Origin: Fibrobacter succinogenes
Lineage (GTDB): Bacteria > Fibrobacterota > Fibrobacteria > Fibrobacterales > Fibrobacteraceae
Direction of reading: 5' to 3'
NCBI GenBank assembly: GCA_902800345.1
Contig: CADCDO010000001.1
Span: 62,001 to 126,000 of the forward strand
DNA: 64,000 bases
Both the position numbers and the translations under genes were made by a program. Shown one piece after another: positions 7,943 through 15,845 of this stretch. How positions within the stretch are numbered: the first letter of the stretch is position 1; each line of letters begins with the position of its first letter. The notes under the pieces are model-generated. The model had not been told where the DNA came from, searched no databases, and saw nothing but the letters and a program-made list of their open reading frames with translations.

Positions 7943-9082
7943 ATGGATATAGAAGCCCTTGAAAACACGACTTTCGCGGCCATTGTCGAGAAAATCCAAA
8001 AGGTTCGCAAGCGTAGCGAACTTCTAGAGAGCATTCAGGGGATTTTAAGAGAGAATTTCGAATCCGTAGAGGCACTCCACGAGACGGAATGCAAAAAAAT
8101 CCGCAACATCATCGAAGGCATTCCAGGTGAACTCATCGGAAACACGCGTGAAATGCGCGAAGTGAGCAAACTCGTGCGTCAAATCGCCCCCACGAACGCC
8201 ACAGTCCTCATTCGCGGTAGGGCCGGAACCGGCAAGGAATATGTCGCCCGGAGCATCCACGAACTTTCGGAACGCAGAGAATTTCCCTTTATTGCGCTAA
8301 ACTGCGATGCGCTCACCGAAGGCGCCAACTCGTTTGAAAGCGAACTTTTCGGCTTCGAACGCGGAGCGTTCACTGGAGCCACCAACAGGCACATCGGCAA
8401 GGCCGAACAGGCGAACGGCGGCACCCTATTTCTAGACGAAATCGCGGACTTGTCCATTTCATCGCAAGTCAAACTTTTGCAGTTCATCCAGGAACAAAGT
8501 TTCAGACGCCTCGGGAGCAACATCGTCCAGCCCTCCAACGTGCGTCTCATCGCCAGCACCGGCAAGAATCTCGAAACCATGATGCAGCAAGGTTCCTTCC
8601 GCGAAGACCTTTACTACCGCCTGAACATTTTCCAGATTTCGCTCCCCGAACTGGTTCAACGCAAGACGGACATTTTACTTTTAGCGGACCATTTCATCGA
8701 AAAGATGAACTTGAAATACGGCAAGAAAATTTTACGGTTAAGCACGCCCGCCATCGACATGCTCATGAGCTACCACTGGCCGGGCAACGTCCGCGAACTC
8801 GAGAACTGCATCGAACATGCGTGCCTTGCCACCACGGACGTATGCATCAACGCTTACGACTTGCCGCCTACGTTACAGACCGACGTCACCTCCGGCACGT
8901 CCGTACTCCCCGAAGGCAACAGCCCTCTCGCCACGCTGATGGACAGCTACGAACGAGAAATCCTGAGCGAAGCGCTCCGCCGTCACGACGGCAACATGAG
9001 TGCCGCAGGCCGCGATCTCTCCGTAAGTCCGCGCATGATGCTGTACAAAATAAGGCGGCTAGGAATAGCCGCCTCGAATTAG
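7943..9082 (+). CDS. Sigma-54-dependent transcriptional activator without receiver or GAF domain
   Basis: 379 aa. A short N-terminal segment (about 1-55) is followed by a sigma-54 interaction AAA+ domain (about 57-290) with Walker A-like GRAGTGKE, the sigma-54 contact motif GAFTGA in RGAFTGATN, and Walker B GGTLFLDEIADL. A C-terminal Fis-type helix-turn-helix follows (DGNMSAAGRDLSVSPRMMLY). Such proteins hydrolyse ATP to open sigma-54 promoters. The sensory domain usual in NtrC or NifA is missing, so control must come from a partner or from expression level. The gene is divergent from glnN, which makes it a candidate nitrogen activator. No Shine-Dalgarno precedes the ATG; the leader has a GC-rich hairpin (about 7886-7920). 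Its last 12 codons overlap a 35-bp repeat found again at 10534. Confidence 0.9.
   Translation: MDIEALENTTFAAIVEKIQKVRKRSELLESIQGILRENFESVEALHETECKKIRNIIEGIPGELIGNTREMREVSKLVRQIAPTNATVLIRGRAGTGKEYVARSIHELSERREFPFIALNCDALTEGANSFESELFGFERGAFTGATNRHIGKAEQANGGTLFLDEIADLSISSQVKLLQFIQEQSFRRLGSNIVQPSNVRLIASTGKNLETMMQQGSFREDLYYRLNIFQISLPELVQRKTDILLLADHFIEKMNLKYGKKILRLSTPAIDMLMSYHWPGNVRELENCIEHACLATTDVCINAYDLPPTLQTDVTSGTSVLPEGNSPLATLMDSYEREILSEALRRHDGNMSAAGRDLSVSPRMMLYKIRRLGIAASN
9044..9078. repeat. 35-bp direct repeat A, left copy (contains a terminator)
   Basis: Identical over 35 bases to 10534-10568. It holds the perfect stem AGGCGGCTA-GGAA-TAGCCGCCT. On the minus strand the stem is followed by TTATTTTGT, so it can act as an intrinsic terminator for the gene at 9143. 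On the plus strand it encodes the last codons of the sigma-54 activator. Sequence identity between the two copies stops abruptly at both ends. Confidence 0.9.
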
Positions 9083-9142
9083 TCCAGAATTCAGTTAACA
9101 AGAAACAAACACGCGAATATTTTTTATCCAAAATTTTTGGCA

Positions 9143-10462
9143 TTATTCTAGTTTGCGAACTAGACGCATACCCTTAAATGTCTTTACATAAGGAAGGTCG
9201 TGATTTACAGACTTTAAATCTATTTTGGTGCACGCGTATTTCTTCATAAACACACACACTGGAGGCAAACGAGTAGAAACATCATAATCATTACAAATAG
9301 GGCCATAGCTATATTCGGAACCCATAAAGTTAATCACATTCCCTTCAGCATTTCCATAAACATCATACAATCCATAACCATTAGGAGCAAACATTCTTAC
9401 AGTATAAACGCCCATTCTCCCCTCTGAACAATTTATATCCATATAACGGCTCAATTTTTTTTCATCTGGATCGTTTCCCCAAGCAAATATTGTAGCGGCA
9501 CCTCCTCTCTGCAGTACAAACCATTCATCTTTTGATGGATAACGATATCCATTCGCTGCTGTATCTAAAACATCAACAAAAGAATCGTATGCTCCTTGTA
9601 AATTTTCAACAGAAGGTTGCGTAAAATAGTTTTGATTTTTTTCAGCATCTAACGATTTTTTCAATATAGCACCCGTCCATGTCATTTCTAAACGATCCTG
9701 CATAGAACGTATTAAAGTCAATCGGCCATCGCTAGGAGCTGGATAATCCAATATTTCCAAAGTATCTTTCGTAGGGTAAAAAGCATAATTATGCCGCCCC
9801 CAAAATGAGTTATACTCAGGAACATCTCGTAATTTTCTCAACTCTGATACATATTGACGAAGCCAAATGGCGTCGCGTATTCTAAGTTCTGTTTTATCAA
9901 CAATTAAATCTTGCTTAAAAGTAACATCTCGAATTTTTGTTTTTTTAGGATCGTAAGAATACGAGTCCCATATTTTAAACGTTTTTCCAGCCAATTCTAC
10001 AATCGTCTGGTTTACAAGAATCCAGCTAGAGTCTGCATCAGTTAAATCGTTCAGATTTCGTGCATAAAGAACAAGAATACTCCTTGTATAAGGAGAGCCA
10101 TCTACATAAAGACAATTCTTGGAATCCATTCGTGCAGAGCCGTTTACAATCCACATTCCATCACCCGTATTAAATTCTTTTTCAGGACAAAGTATCATTC
10201 CTTGATTCCAATCTACTTCGTACCATCTCTTATGACCGCTAGATTTCGTTGGTTTTACAGATTTATAGGAACGCAACCCTGCAACAGGTTTCGCCTTCGA
10301 GGCTATATAATACTTTTTAAAGCTTTTTTCTTGAAAAACATTCTGCGCTTCACGCATATCGTGCAGATTGGATACACAATTGCCATTTGCATCAAAAACG
10401 CAAAAGTCATTACCAAAAGAAAAGGAAAGACAAACAGCAAATAGCAAAAATATTTTCTTCAT
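9143..10462 (-). CDS. Exported SUMF1/formylglycine-enzyme-like domain protein on a repeat-flanked segment
   Basis: 439 aa from the ATG at 10462, chosen because MKKIFLLFAVCLSFSFG is a clean signal peptide; an in-frame ATG at 10486 would put eight extra residues before it. The last 140 residues match the SUMF1/FGE-sulfatase fold pattern: YRYPSKDEWFVLQRGG near 305, FAWGNDP, APNGYGLYDVYGNAEG, and the ending FKGMRLVRKLE. The N-terminal 300 residues are not recognised. In Fibrobacter such domains, like FISUMP domains, occur on many exported paralogues of unknown role; enzyme activity is not implied. The gene is clearly more AT-rich than its neighbours and is the only gene between two identical 35-bp repeats, consistent with acquisition. 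Confidence 0.75.
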   Translation of the reverse strand: MKKIFLLFAVCLSFSFGNDFCVFDANGNCVSNLHDMREAQNVFQEKSFKKYYIASKAKPVAGLRSYKSVKPTKSSGHKRWYEVDWNQGMILCPEKEFNTGDGMWIVNGSARMDSKNCLYVDGSPYTRSILVLYARNLNDLTDADSSWILVNQTIVELAGKTFKIWDSYSYDPKKTKIRDVTFKQDLIVDKTELRIRDAIWLRQYVSELRKLRDVPEYNSFWGRHNYAFYPTKDTLEILDYPAPSDGRLTLIRSMQDRLEMTWTGAILKKSLDAEKNQNYFTQPSVENLQGAYDSFVDVLDTAANGYRYPSKDEWFVLQRGGAATIFAWGNDPDEKKLSRYMDINCSEGRMGVYTVRMFAPNGYGLYDVYGNAEGNVINFMGSEYSYGPICNDYDVSTRLPPVCVFMKKYACTKIDLKSVNHDLPYVKTFKGMRLVRKLE

Positions 10463-10533
10463 AATCATCTCCAATCTAATTAGCAATGCGAACTAAGTAA
10501 ACATGATGTTGATGCATTAATATTATTTTAATA

Positions 10534-10568
10534 TACAAAATAAGGCGGCTAGGAATAGCCGCCTCGAA
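10534..10568. repeat. 35-bp direct repeat A, right copy (contains a terminator)
   Basis: Perfect copy of 9044-9078. Read on the minus strand it is an intrinsic terminator (9-bp GC-rich stem, then TTATTTTGTA), placed where the propeller lipoprotein transcript from 12224 would end. It thus looks like the original terminator of that gene, while the left copy now lies beyond the inserted gene. Confidence 0.9.
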
Positions 10569-10702
10569 CTAAACGTATTGTCAGCTCAGTTCGTCATCCC
10601 GACCCTGTAAGGGGATATAGAATTGTAGCCCACTTGTTGGCTTACAATTCTTAGGTTCGTAGGAGCAGGATCCAGTAAAGTCCCGATATTGCAAATCAAG
10701 AT

Positions 10703-10816
10703 TTCACTGGATTGGGCTAAAGCCCCAACTCTTTGGCTCGGTTATAAAAATGAGCATGGTCATTTTTGCAACGCTCGCCTTCTGAGTTGTCTTCGGGCTA
10801 CGCCCTCAGAATGACG
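10703..10816 (-). repeat. Dispersed repeat, copy 2 (partner at 1074-1190)
   Basis: It lies 7 bp after the stop of the propeller lipoprotein gene, in the same orientation to transcription as copy 1 behind the FKBP gene. Codon-wise differences from copy 1, read on the minus strand, are few (Glu/Asp, Phe/His, Thr/Ala and one silent Asn codon), but an in-frame TAG cuts any longer reading frame. The sequence just upstream (about 10590-10700) is further repeat material with GTCATCCCGA and GGATCCAGT pieces. Confidence 0.75.
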
Positions 10817-10823
10817 AAACGCA

Positions 10824-12224
10824 TTATTTCATGATAGTAATGCTGTACGGCGGGAGAACGCCAGCAGCAGTTTCAAGCTTGCTCACCTTACCAGCCTTAT
10901 ATACATAAACCGCTTCGCTACCATAGACGCGGTCTCCAATATAAAGGGAGCTTGTCGCCGCATCAAAAGCAAGGCTGCCTTCAACATCGCTCACGCCAGC
11001 AATGGACGTCACCGTCTTTGCAGAAAGGTCCACTTGAACAAGCGGCACATCGCCATAGTTCTTGTAAATAGCGGCATAGGCAATGCCGTTCTTGGCATCA
11101 ACAGCAAACGATGAGATTCCGCCACCGAGTTTCGTGCCATCTACAACAGTCGTAGAAGCTTTTTTGGCAAAATCGACAACTTCGATACCGCGAGTATCAT
11201 CAGCAAGTGTCGCTCCCGATGCGTCGTACTGGCCAGCGGAGGCCACATAGAGTTTACCATTAACAAAAGCCATTGCCGACGGGTCCACCTTTGCAAGCCT
11301 AATCGTATCGAGCAAAGTGCCGTCATTGAGCTTGTACATAGCGAGGAGACCCGGATCCGGATAACCTGCCGGCCAGCCAGCCACGGCACGGCGGAACAGA
11401 GCGAACAACGTATCGCCGCTCACTTCGAGATCGACGACGTTTGCAAATTGTCCTTCTGCCTTTGCGAAGTCATCCGTCTTGATGGTCTTGGTCACCTTGC
11501 CATCCGCAACAGCAACCTTCACAATCTTGTTCGGGCCTTCCAAGCCCACCCAAACTTCGGTATCGCTTGCCTTCACGACATCGCTCGGGTTATCGTTCGT
11601 TTCAAAGGACTGCTGCCACTTAATTTTTTGACCCTTCTGGTCGATTAATACAATATTGTCAGCACCGTATCTTTCAAGGACAAAGATATTTTCACCGGCG
11701 CTGATAACCTTGGAATCCTGATTCAACTGGATCGATTTTGCAGAAATTTTGCCATCAACAATCCAGCGGAGTTCGCCCGTTGTATAATCCGATCCGAACA
11801 CATACGTCGTCACCACTTCTTCGCTGGAAGAAGAGATTACGACGCTAGAAGAAGATTTTGCCACGCTGGAGGAGGATTTTGCGACGCTGGAAGAAGACTT
11901 TGCCACACTCGAGGAGGATTTCGCCTTCACGGAAGAAGAGCTCACCTTCTTGCTGGAAGAGGATTTCGCCTTCACGGAAGAAGAACTCACCTTCTTGCTC
12001 GAGGAGGACTTCGCCTTCACGGAAGAAGAACTCGTCTTCTTGCTGGAAGAGGACTTCACTTTTTTGCTGGAAGAAGATTTTTCCTTGCTCGAAGAACTTG
12101 CATCGCCATCGCTTGACGAGCTGACGAGATCGATTTCGTCGTCATCGGCGGATGTAGCATCCGAGCACGCTTGCATATAAAATGCAAAGGATGATGCCAC
12201 AAGAAGAGAGAGGAGTTTTTTCAT
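10824..12224 (-). CDS. Lipoprotein with serine-rich linker and YncE-like beta-propeller; BtuG-like candidate
   Basis: 466 aa. The signal peptide ends in a lipobox with Cys20 (YMQAC), so this is a lipoprotein, probably surface exposed. Residues about 24-140 are a low-complexity linker of repeated SSSSKK and SSSSVKAK units. Residues about 143-466 look like a seven-bladed YncE/SMP-30-type propeller (VFGSDYTTGELRWI, then repeated blades with D-V-K-V pairs). It is the second gene after a cobalamin riboswitch and a TonB receptor, with a 71-bp gap. In Bacteroides the propeller lipoprotein BtuG binds vitamin B12 and sits on BtuB. The same architecture and context make that role likely here, but the sequence cannot prove it. 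A stretched ribosome site AAGGAA precedes the start. Confidence 0.75.
   Translation of the reverse strand: MKKLLSLLVASSFAFYMQACSDATSADDDEIDLVSSSSDGDASSSSKEKSSSSKKVKSSSSKKTSSSSVKAKSSSSKKVSSSSVKAKSSSSKKVSSSSVKAKSSSSVAKSSSSVAKSSSSVAKSSSSVVISSSSEEVVTTYVFGSDYTTGELRWIVDGKISAKSIQLNQDSKVISAGENIFVLERYGADNIVLIDQKGQKIKWQQSFETNDNPSDVVKASDTEVWVGLEGPNKIVKVAVADGKVTKTIKTDDFAKAEGQFANVVDLEVSGDTLFALFRRAVAGWPAGYPDPGLLAMYKLNDGTLLDTIRLAKVDPSAMAFVNGKLYVASAGQYDASGATLADDTRGIEVVDFAKKASTTVVDGTKLGGGISSFAVDAKNGIAYAAIYKNYGDVPLVQVDLSAKTVTSIAGVSDVEGSLAFDAATSSLYIGDRVYGSEAVYVYKAGKVSKLETAAGVLPPYSITIMK
11817..12105 (-). repeat. Tandem repeat coding for the serine/lysine linker
   Basis: Units related to GAAGAGGATTTCGCCTTC (plus-strand reading) recur in tandem and encode alternating SSSS and KK/KAK blocks of the propeller lipoprotein. 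Some units are nearly identical at DNA level, so the linker may vary in length between strains by slippage or recombination. Confidence 0.8.
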
Positions 12225-12290
12225 AGTGGTTCCTTTTTATGTTTTTCGCAGACGATGTGAATTACAAGTTTTGCAAGCCCCATTCTGCGC

Positions 12291-12305
12291 GGGGTTTAAA
12301 ACCCC
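12291..12305. other. Inverted repeat centred on the btuB stop codon
   Basis: GGGGTTTAAAACCCC, a 7-bp stem around a single centre base, spans the TAA stop of the TonB receptor gene. It could slow RNA decay or limit readthrough between the two genes of the operon. A similar hairpin covers the hisG stop. Confidence 0.5.
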
Positions 12306-14302
12306 TGTGTTAATGTTAATTTGTATTCTCGACCCGGAGTTGGAAACGGAATATATGGATTTCTGTAAGTTTCATCCGTCAGGTTCCGTAACGCAAAAAC
12401 GAGTCGTGTTTTTTCAAAAGGGGTGTAGCCAAGCGAGAAATGATGCAAATCTACAGCGGGCTGCTTGATGCGATTCGCCCGGTCATCATAAATATCGGTG
12501 CGGTATTCCGAAGTCCACGTAAAATCAAAATGGTACGGCAGATCAAAGCGGGCTTCGGCGTAATACGAACGCGCAGGTTCATTCGGAAGTTGTTTACCGT
12601 TATAGTGTTTTTCTTTGCTACGGTCTTCGGCATCCTGGAATGTAGCCCGTAAAATCACGGAAAGCCATTTTTTCGGTTTGCTTTCCAGTTCCGCTTCTAA
12701 TCCACGCACATGCGATTTCCCGACATTCAGCGGCTTCACAAAGCCTCCGCTAATCATCCAATAAATGCCATTATCCAAAAACGTTTCAAAATAAGTCGCA
12801 CGGATTGCGGTACTGCTTTTCGGAATCATGTAGTAACCGCCCACTTCAAAACGCAAAGCCGTTTCATCTTTCAAATCCGGATTCGAGAGCATTCCTGGAT
12901 AAACGCCATAAAGTTCCATCAGCTGCGGAGCACGAACAAAACGTCCAAAGCTCAAATTTCCGCCATAGCGTGAATTCGGGGCGTCGTAACGCACAAAGCC
13001 TCGTCCCGTCCATGAAAAATTGTTCGTTTCTTCCGTTTTTAAGTCCAGCAAAGAAGCGGGTTGCACAAATTTTCCACCGTGAATATCGTCTTTGGTGAAT
13101 GATGCCGACGACTCGCCGCCTACGAACAAGTTTTTATAGATTTCGTATGAAACATCGCCAGAAACATTTGTCGAATACCGGGTAAGATTCCATTTGCCCG
13201 ATGACGTACCGCGTTTTGAATAATAAGCCGCATCATAAGACAAACGCACATTTGCTTCGAATCGGTCATCCGAATAATTCGCAACAATTTCTGGTACAAT
13301 ACTGTAACCAGCTGTGCCGTAAACTTGCATTGTCGAAGACGCATACCCAATATGGTCAAGCGGATAATAAGAATGCGACTCAGCTTTTTCGAACTTGCCC
13401 GTCAGCAAAAATTCCAACCAAAGCCAGCCCTGCAACTGCGGTAGTTCCGCACGGTAAGTCGCTTGCGCAAATTCGCCTTTGTAGCCAGCCACCGCAGTCT
13501 GAGCATCATCTCGCCCCGGATTTCCGCCTTCCGAGCGGCTAAAGTTAAAATTCAGCGTCGAAAACACGCCATTCGCATGCAAAACGCGTGCTTTGGCAAG
13601 CCCAGAATATTCCGTAAATTCCGCATTTCTACGTGTGTCCGTAAAATCATCATCGGGATTGTACGGAGTCCCATTCTGGCTTTCAAATTCGTAATCGTTA
13701 TCGCTGTGCCTTGCCGACAAAGACGCACTCACCGAAACACTGTCCGTCAATCGCGAAAGCATCTGCGTCGAGGCTTCCCATGTGTTGTGGCTGCCATAGC
13801 TCAGAAGAATGCGAGCCGTCTTTTTTTCGTCAGGCTTTAGAATCGCTTCGGCAGGTTTCGCCCCTTTAGTCACAAAGTTGATTGCCCCGCCAATTCCGCG
13901 ACCACCAAACTTCGCGGGCACGCGATCTTTATAGACTTCAATCTTTTCAATCTGGTTCAAGTCAATCGAACCGAAATCGACCGCACCGCCCGACGCATCG
14001 TTCAGCGGAATCCCGTCCATGCAAACGACAATGTTTTTCGCCGAAACTCCGCGAATGCTCACCGTCTGGAAACTCCCGACGCCGCCCTGACGAGTATATT
14101 GCACGCCCGGAAGCGCCGCCAAAACTTCAGCCGCCGAAAGTCCACGGCCTTCCCACGCTTCGGGCAGAATCTCGGCATAGCTTGACAACGCCTGCAAAGT
14201 CTTTTTCGCGCTACCCGTTCCGTAAACCGAGGACTCGCCTAAATCTTGAATAAACTCTTCGGAAAAAGAAAAAACGCTCGTCAACAGCACGGCCGCGAAC
14301 AT
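12296..14302 (-). CDS. btuB: TonB-dependent outer-membrane receptor, probable vitamin B12 transporter
   Basis: 668 aa from the ATG at 14302, which gives the signal peptide MFAAVLLTSVFSFS. A GTG at 14389 would add a 29-residue Cys/Arg-rich leader that looks untranslated. The plug domain (about residues 30-140) has the usual motifs: LPGVQYTRQGG, VSIRGVSAKNIVVCMDG and IEKIEVYKDRVPAKFG. The remainder is a 22-strand-type barrel ending in a TonB receptor signature (YRNPYIPFPTPGREYKLT, final Phe). A cobalamin riboswitch lies upstream on the same strand and a BtuG-like lipoprotein follows, so the substrate is very probably a cobamide. Two leader hairpins (14319-14340 and 14348-14364) lie between riboswitch and start and may form the expression platform. 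Confidence 0.85.
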   Translation of the reverse strand: MFAAVLLTSVFSFSEEFIQDLGESSVYGTGSAKKTLQALSSYAEILPEAWEGRGLSAAEVLAALPGVQYTRQGGVGSFQTVSIRGVSAKNIVVCMDGIPLNDASGGAVDFGSIDLNQIEKIEVYKDRVPAKFGGRGIGGAINFVTKGAKPAEAILKPDEKKTARILLSYGSHNTWEASTQMLSRLTDSVSVSASLSARHSDNDYEFESQNGTPYNPDDDFTDTRRNAEFTEYSGLAKARVLHANGVFSTLNFNFSRSEGGNPGRDDAQTAVAGYKGEFAQATYRAELPQLQGWLWLEFLLTGKFEKAESHSYYPLDHIGYASSTMQVYGTAGYSIVPEIVANYSDDRFEANVRLSYDAAYYSKRGTSSGKWNLTRYSTNVSGDVSYEIYKNLFVGGESSASFTKDDIHGGKFVQPASLLDLKTEETNNFSWTGRGFVRYDAPNSRYGGNLSFGRFVRAPQLMELYGVYPGMLSNPDLKDETALRFEVGGYYMIPKSSTAIRATYFETFLDNGIYWMISGGFVKPLNVGKSHVRGLEAELESKPKKWLSVILRATFQDAEDRSKEKHYNGKQLPNEPARSYYAEARFDLPYHFDFTWTSEYRTDIYDDRANRIKQPAVDLHHFSLGYTPFEKTRLVFALRNLTDETYRNPYIPFPTPGREYKLTLTQGF

Positions 14303-14424
14303 GCGAACGTAATAGCGGCTGCATGAATGAATACATGCAGTCAAACACCCACGCAATCGCGTGGCTATGCAAAGCGATGTCTTTCGCACCGTTTAACAAT
14401 CCATGACGCAAAGCGCCTGTTGTG

Positions 14425-14575
14425 CCTTACAGTTCTTCTGGCTCGGGGATCAATCTACTTCCAGCCCCTTCACACCCGCCTTTGCGGCAAGCATTGGTTT
14501 ATGCTGGTTTCGTCCTCCCTTACAGCGGCGAGACCGTTCCCGGCTTTCACGGGATTCTCTTATATCGCATCTACG
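14425..14575 (-). ncRNA. Cobalamin riboswitch upstream of btuB
   Basis: On the minus strand the segment shows the classical order: GAATCCCGTGAAAGCCGGGA, then ACGGTCTCGCCGCTGTAA, a long middle arm with GCTTGCCGC and GGCGGG, then GTGAAGGGGCTGGAAG, and finally GAGCCAGAAGAACTG. These match the conserved core and B12-box elements of the family; exact ends need a covariance model. It is followed 60-100 bases later by hairpins and the btuB start. When B12 is bound, expression of the receptor and lipoprotein is expected to fall. Confidence 0.93.
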
Positions 14576-14646
14576 GCGACACGATACAGCGTTTTACCGC
14601 ATAAGGCATTACCTACGAAAAATATAGTAAACAATTCGGGGCATTG

Positions 14647-15618
14647 TCATCCCCGAGGCTTCCACTCCGCAAGGACCATGCCCGCAACAATGGCGACCGC
14701 ACCGGCAATCGCGACAACTGTAATATGTTCACCAAGCGCAATCACCGCCGTAATAATCGTCACGAGCGGAATCGCATAAATGTAGTTGCTAGCGAGGACC
14801 GTCCCGAGCTGTTTCAGCACCTTATTCCAAATGAGGTATCCGAACAGCGATGAGAACACCGTAAGGCAAAGGAAGTTGAGCGAAACGACCGGTTCCGCGA
14901 AATTTTGCCATGGAACTCCAAGAAAATGCCCAGCACCCGCTGCATTTGGAGCAAAAGCCGATTCGCCCAGCATAATGATAATCGATGAAAGCGCTCCATA
15001 AAAGAACATCTTTCGCGTTATAAACAACGTAGAATATTTTTCATTCAGAGGACGTACAATCAATGAATAAATCGTCCACATGCATGCCGAACTGAATGCG
15101 AGCAAATCGCCCACCGGCGAAAGTTTCAGAATAAACTTTCCATTCAGCACCACGAGCACCATGCCGATGAACGTAATCACGCATCCGAGAATCTGCCGCT
15201 TGCAAAGGCGTTCGCTCTTGTAAATAAGCCCGCCAAAAATCATCGTCAAAAGCGGATTCGTGCAGACAATCAGCGACACATTGCTCGACGGCGAAATCGT
15301 AAGCGCCGTATTCTCCGCCCAAAAGTAAAGCGTGCAACCCGTTAGCCCGCACAAGCACAAGACCAGTTCGTGCTTCCAGTTTTCGCAACGGAACTTTTTA
15401 TGAGTCATTGCAAGCAACAACAAGTACGTCACCACAAAACGTAGCGTAAAAATCTGCACCGCCGAAAAGCCGTGATTCAACAGCACCTTCGTGCTCACAA
15501 AACTCGTGCCCCAGAACGCAATCGTCGCTATAGCAAGCAAGTGCCAAAGAGCGAGGCCGCGAGAGCCATTTGCAGAAGATTCGGGAGCTGTAGTCGGAGC
15601 GGTTTTCATCAGGCGCAA
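14647..15618 (-). CDS. EamA-family (DMT superfamily) permease
   Basis: 323 aa with about ten hydrophobic segments in two homologous halves, the normal DMT layout. Typical features are FWGTSFVSTKVLL in the first helix, YFWAENTALTISPSSNVSLI in the first half and FSSLFGYLIWNKVLKQLG in the second. It is an inner-membrane exporter or importer of small metabolites; the substrate cannot be read from sequence. It lies upstream of the cobalamin riboswitch on the same strand but with its own leader, so a role in B12 use is only suggested by position. A charged N-tail of about 25 residues precedes the first helix. Confidence 0.9.
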   Translation of the reverse strand: MRLMKTAPTTAPESSANGSRGLALWHLLAIATIAFWGTSFVSTKVLLNHGFSAVQIFTLRFVVTYLLLLAMTHKKFRCENWKHELVLCLCGLTGCTLYFWAENTALTISPSSNVSLIVCTNPLLTMIFGGLIYKSERLCKRQILGCVITFIGMVLVVLNGKFILKLSPVGDLLAFSSACMWTIYSLIVRPLNEKYSTLFITRKMFFYGALSSIIIMLGESAFAPNAAGAGHFLGVPWQNFAEPVVSLNFLCLTVFSSLFGYLIWNKVLKQLGTVLASNYIYAIPLVTIITAVIALGEHITVVAIAGAVAIVAGMVLAEWKPRG

Positions 15619-15845
15619 AGATAGAAAAAGGTTAAAAGCCTGCAGTTATCGCCTCTGGACAATTTCAGGAGTCGCCTTCCCTCAAGAGAATATATTATAG
15701 TTTCAAACTATTACCATCTATAACTTTTCCCTAATTTCACTCATACTTTCTGACATTCATCCATCTTTGAAATTCTTTTTACTAGACCACGCTATAGAAT
15801 CTAACTATATTACAAGCCATAAATAATTTATAAAGGATTCTAAAA

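Noticed and set aside
9143..10462. Variable protein of a diversity-generating retroelement
   Set aside because: The C-type-lectin-like SUMF1 fold is typical of such targets, but no reverse transcriptase or template repeat is seen nearby, and the C-terminus does not show an adenine-rich variable region.
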